Shown piece by piece: positions 62,545 through 64,000 of a stretch of DNA of 64,000 nucleotides. Every line of letters begins with the position of its first letter. Position 1 is the stretch's first letter. The notes below the pieces were generated by a model. That model had not been told where the DNA came from. It ran no database searches and was given only the letters and a program-made list of their open reading frames with translations. This DNA is from Enterococcus lactis (GTDB taxonomy: Bacteria > Bacillota > Bacilli > Lactobacillales > Enterococcaceae). The stretch is from the NCBI RefSeq assembly GCF_015751045.1, contig NZ_BNJW01000004.1, positions 113,968 through 177,967 of the forward strand. The letters run 5' to 3'. The position numbers and the translations under genes are program-made.

Positions 62545-63220
62545 TTTTATAGCCCACTCCCCAAACGGTTTGAATGACTTTTTCACCACCAGTTGCTTCT
62601 TCGATCTTATCTCTTAAATGGCTAACATGAACCATGACAGTTTTAGCAGAGACAATACTTTCTTGTTTCCAAACACGCTCAAAAATTTCATCCGCGCTAA
62701 ATACTCGATTAGGATGACTAGCAAGCAAGTAGAGGATACCGAATTCCAAAGCTGTTAACTGGATTTCTTTCCCATCGATTGTTTTAACTTCATGAGAGTC
62801 TTTATTGATGATTAATGCATTTACTTCTAATACATCAGGCTGATCTGGGGCAATCTGCATTTTTGTACGCCGTAATAAAGACTTTACTCTAGCCATTACT
62901 TCTAATGGATTAAACGGTTTGGTTACATAATCATCTGCACCAGCCACCAGTCCTTTGATCTTATCCATATCAGTAGTTTTTGCTGTCAGCATAATGATTG
63001 GGATTTGAGATTCTTTTCGCAGCTCTTTCACTACTTGCATCCCGTCCATCTCTGGCATCATGATATCTAAAATAAGTAATTCAATATCAGGGATTGTTCT
63101 GATTTTAGATAATGCTTCTTTCCCATCATATGCCTTTACTGCTTCATAGCCTTCATTGTGAACATAGATACTTAATAATTCAACGATTTCTTTATCATCG
63201 TCAGCAATCAAAATTTTCAT
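62531..63220 (-). CDS. OmpR-family response regulator
   Basis: The partner of the kinase encoded just downstream. The receiver domain has the acidic pocket IADDDKEI, the phosphorylated Asp in LLILDIMMPEMDG and the Lys in YVTKPFNPLE. The winged-helix domain has LTALEFGILYLLASHPNRVF and TVMVHVSHLRDKIEE. The ATG at 63220 has GGAGGA upstream; it gives 229 residues. By similarity to VanR it may control cell-wall genes, but no target is visible here. Confidence 0.93.
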   Translation of the reverse strand: MKILIADDDKEIVELLSIYVHNEGYEAVKAYDGKEALSKIRTIPDIELLILDIMMPEMDGMQVVKELRKESQIPIIMLTAKTTDMDKIKGLVAGADDYVTKPFNPLEVMARVKSLLRRTKMQIAPDQPDVLEVNALIINKDSHEVKTIDGKEIQLTALEFGILYLLASHPNRVFSADEIFERVWKQESIVSAKTVMVHVSHLRDKIEEATGGEKVIQTVWGVGYKIDAR

Positions 63221-63240
63221 AAATAAATCCTCCAGAGTCA

Positions 63241-63475
63241 TATTGTTACTATTATTCTAGCAAAAAAAAGCAGAAATAGATAAAAGCAGCACTTTGTTAA
63301 GGAAAATTTTAGAAGGTGAGAGATTTGGTTCTCATAAATAGGACAAAAACATGAACGTTAAACTGAAAATAAAAGGATTTTTCGTTTTTTAAGGTTATAA
63401 AGACGAACAAAAAAAGGAGAAGAACTAATTAACGATCATATAAGCTGGAAATGTTGATAAATAAGCATTTTCTTA
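63241..63475. other. Intergenic region before the rRNA promoters
   Basis: About 235 bp between the response regulator gene's upstream side and the first rrn promoter. It contains A-rich runs and no open frame of note. No terminator is clearly visible. Confidence 0.5.
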
Positions 63476-63504
63476 TTGACTTTCGTATGTGATGTTGATA
63501 TATT
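63476..63504 (+). promoter_or_regulatory. rrn promoter P1
   Basis: TTGACT (63476-63481), 17-bp spacer, TATATT (63499-63504). Confidence 0.7.
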
Positions 63505-63555
63505 ATTATTTGTTCAAAAGAACACCAATAACTTAAAATAATAAAAAATAAGTTA

Positions 63556-63584
63556 TTGACATGTTGATAATGACATGATAAGAT
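63556..63584 (+). promoter_or_regulatory. rrn promoter P2
   Basis: TTGACA (63556-63561), 17-bp spacer, TAAGAT (63579-63584). Confidence 0.75.
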
Positions 63585-63652
63585 AACTGAGTTGTTAAAA
63601 AAGAACAACTTGCGAAGCTTGATTCTATCGAAAAAAAACTTCAAAAAAGTTC

Positions 63653-63681
63653 TTGACAAATAACAAACAACAAGTTATGAT
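63653..63681 (+). promoter_or_regulatory. rrn promoter P3
   Basis: TTGACA (63653-63658), 17-bp spacer, TATGAT (63676-63681). Confidence 0.85.
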
Positions 63682-63739
63682 AAATGAGTTGCTGAAAGAT
63701 TTCGAAAAAACGAAATCGAAAAAACTTTTAAAAAAAGAG

Positions 63740-63768
63740 TTGACAATCACTTGTCGCTCTGATATGAT
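63740..63768 (+). promoter_or_regulatory. rrn promoter P4
   Basis: TTGACA (63740-63745), 17-bp spacer, TATGAT (63763-63768). It lies about 195 bp before the 16S rRNA start. A leader with GACCTTTGAAAACTGAACAA follows (63824 onward). Confidence 0.87.
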
Positions 63769-63964
63769 ATAAAAGTTGCTACGGCAGCCAAAAATAAATC
63801 GGAAAAACACTTCCGATGAAGTAGACCTTTGAAAACTGAACAAAGTAAGACGAACCAAATGTGTAGGGCGTCTTGATTCAATTCAAGACAACAAACATTT
63901 TTAACAAGCAAGCAATATGCTAGCAAACAAATTGAGCTTAACAATCGCAAGATTGTTCGAACTT

Positions 63965-64000
63965 TTTATGAGAGTTTGATCCTGGCTCAGGACGAACGCT
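63965..64000 (+). rRNA. 16S ribosomal RNA, 5' end only
   Basis: TTTATGAGAGTTTGATCCTG and GGCTCAGGACGAACGCT are the invariant start of 16S rRNA. The gene runs off the right edge. The exact 5' end is not certain to within a few bases. Confidence 0.95.

Overview
The window is chromosomal DNA of a low-GC Gram-positive coccus, almost certainly an Enterococcus of the E. faecium group. The evidence is the rpmH-dnaA-dnaN-yaaA-recF-gyrB-gyrA origin block, LAB-type OppB and pyruvate oxidase genes, a class-typical T-box leader on serS, and the first bases of a 16S rRNA gene at the right edge. The species call is inference; no marker was compared with a database.

Left end (1-7.5 kb). The 3' part of guaA is followed by a decayed integrated element of about 6.2 kb. 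It lies between two direct copies of a 12-bp sequence that forms the last codons of guaA (1047-1058 and 7260-7271). The element holds a broken tyrosine integrase, a fragment of an ImmA/IrrE-type peptidase, a restriction-type endonuclease gene interrupted by a stop codon, and an intact riboflavin operon (ribD-ribE-ribBA-ribH). The operon has its own strong promoter and an FMN riboswitch. What looks like the original guaA terminator now lies beyond the right-hand copy of the 12-bp repeat.

Accessory stretch (7.3-31 kb). This part has a 38-codon gene behind a Zur-box-like palindrome, two tandem XRE regulators, a lipoprotein, a NUDIX hydrolase, and two recently inactivated genes (a FUSC-type membrane protein with a nonsense codon and a HIT protein with a homopolymer frameshift). 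It continues with an oppABCDF oligopeptide importer, VanZ-like and TMEM175-like membrane proteins, a ZIP metal transporter, pyruvate oxidase, an HdeD-like protein, an ABC-F ATPase, a DegV lipid-binding protein and purA.

Core replication region (31-57 kb). On the minus strand are dnaB, rplI, gdpP, rpsR-ssb-rpsF, gyrA, gyrB, recF, yaaA, dnaN and dnaA. The origin has DnaA boxes on both sides of dnaA. On the plus strand are rpmH, rnpA, yidC, khpB, mnmE, mnmG, rsmG, parA, parB, a DUF951 gene, ychF and a DUF1129 gene. A perfect parS site is at 25.74 kb and a near-perfect one at 36.1 kb.

Right end (57-64 kb). guaB, serS with a T-box leader, and a VanSR-like two-component system come before four tandem sigma-A promoters and the start of an rRNA operon.

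The most unusual structure is a family of about 115-bp hairpin units in six main arrays. Units have fixed ends (GAGGTTGTGA and GAACACCGT), a shared loop motif and stems of different sequence that stay base-paired. Several arrays end in a distinct terminator-like hairpin.
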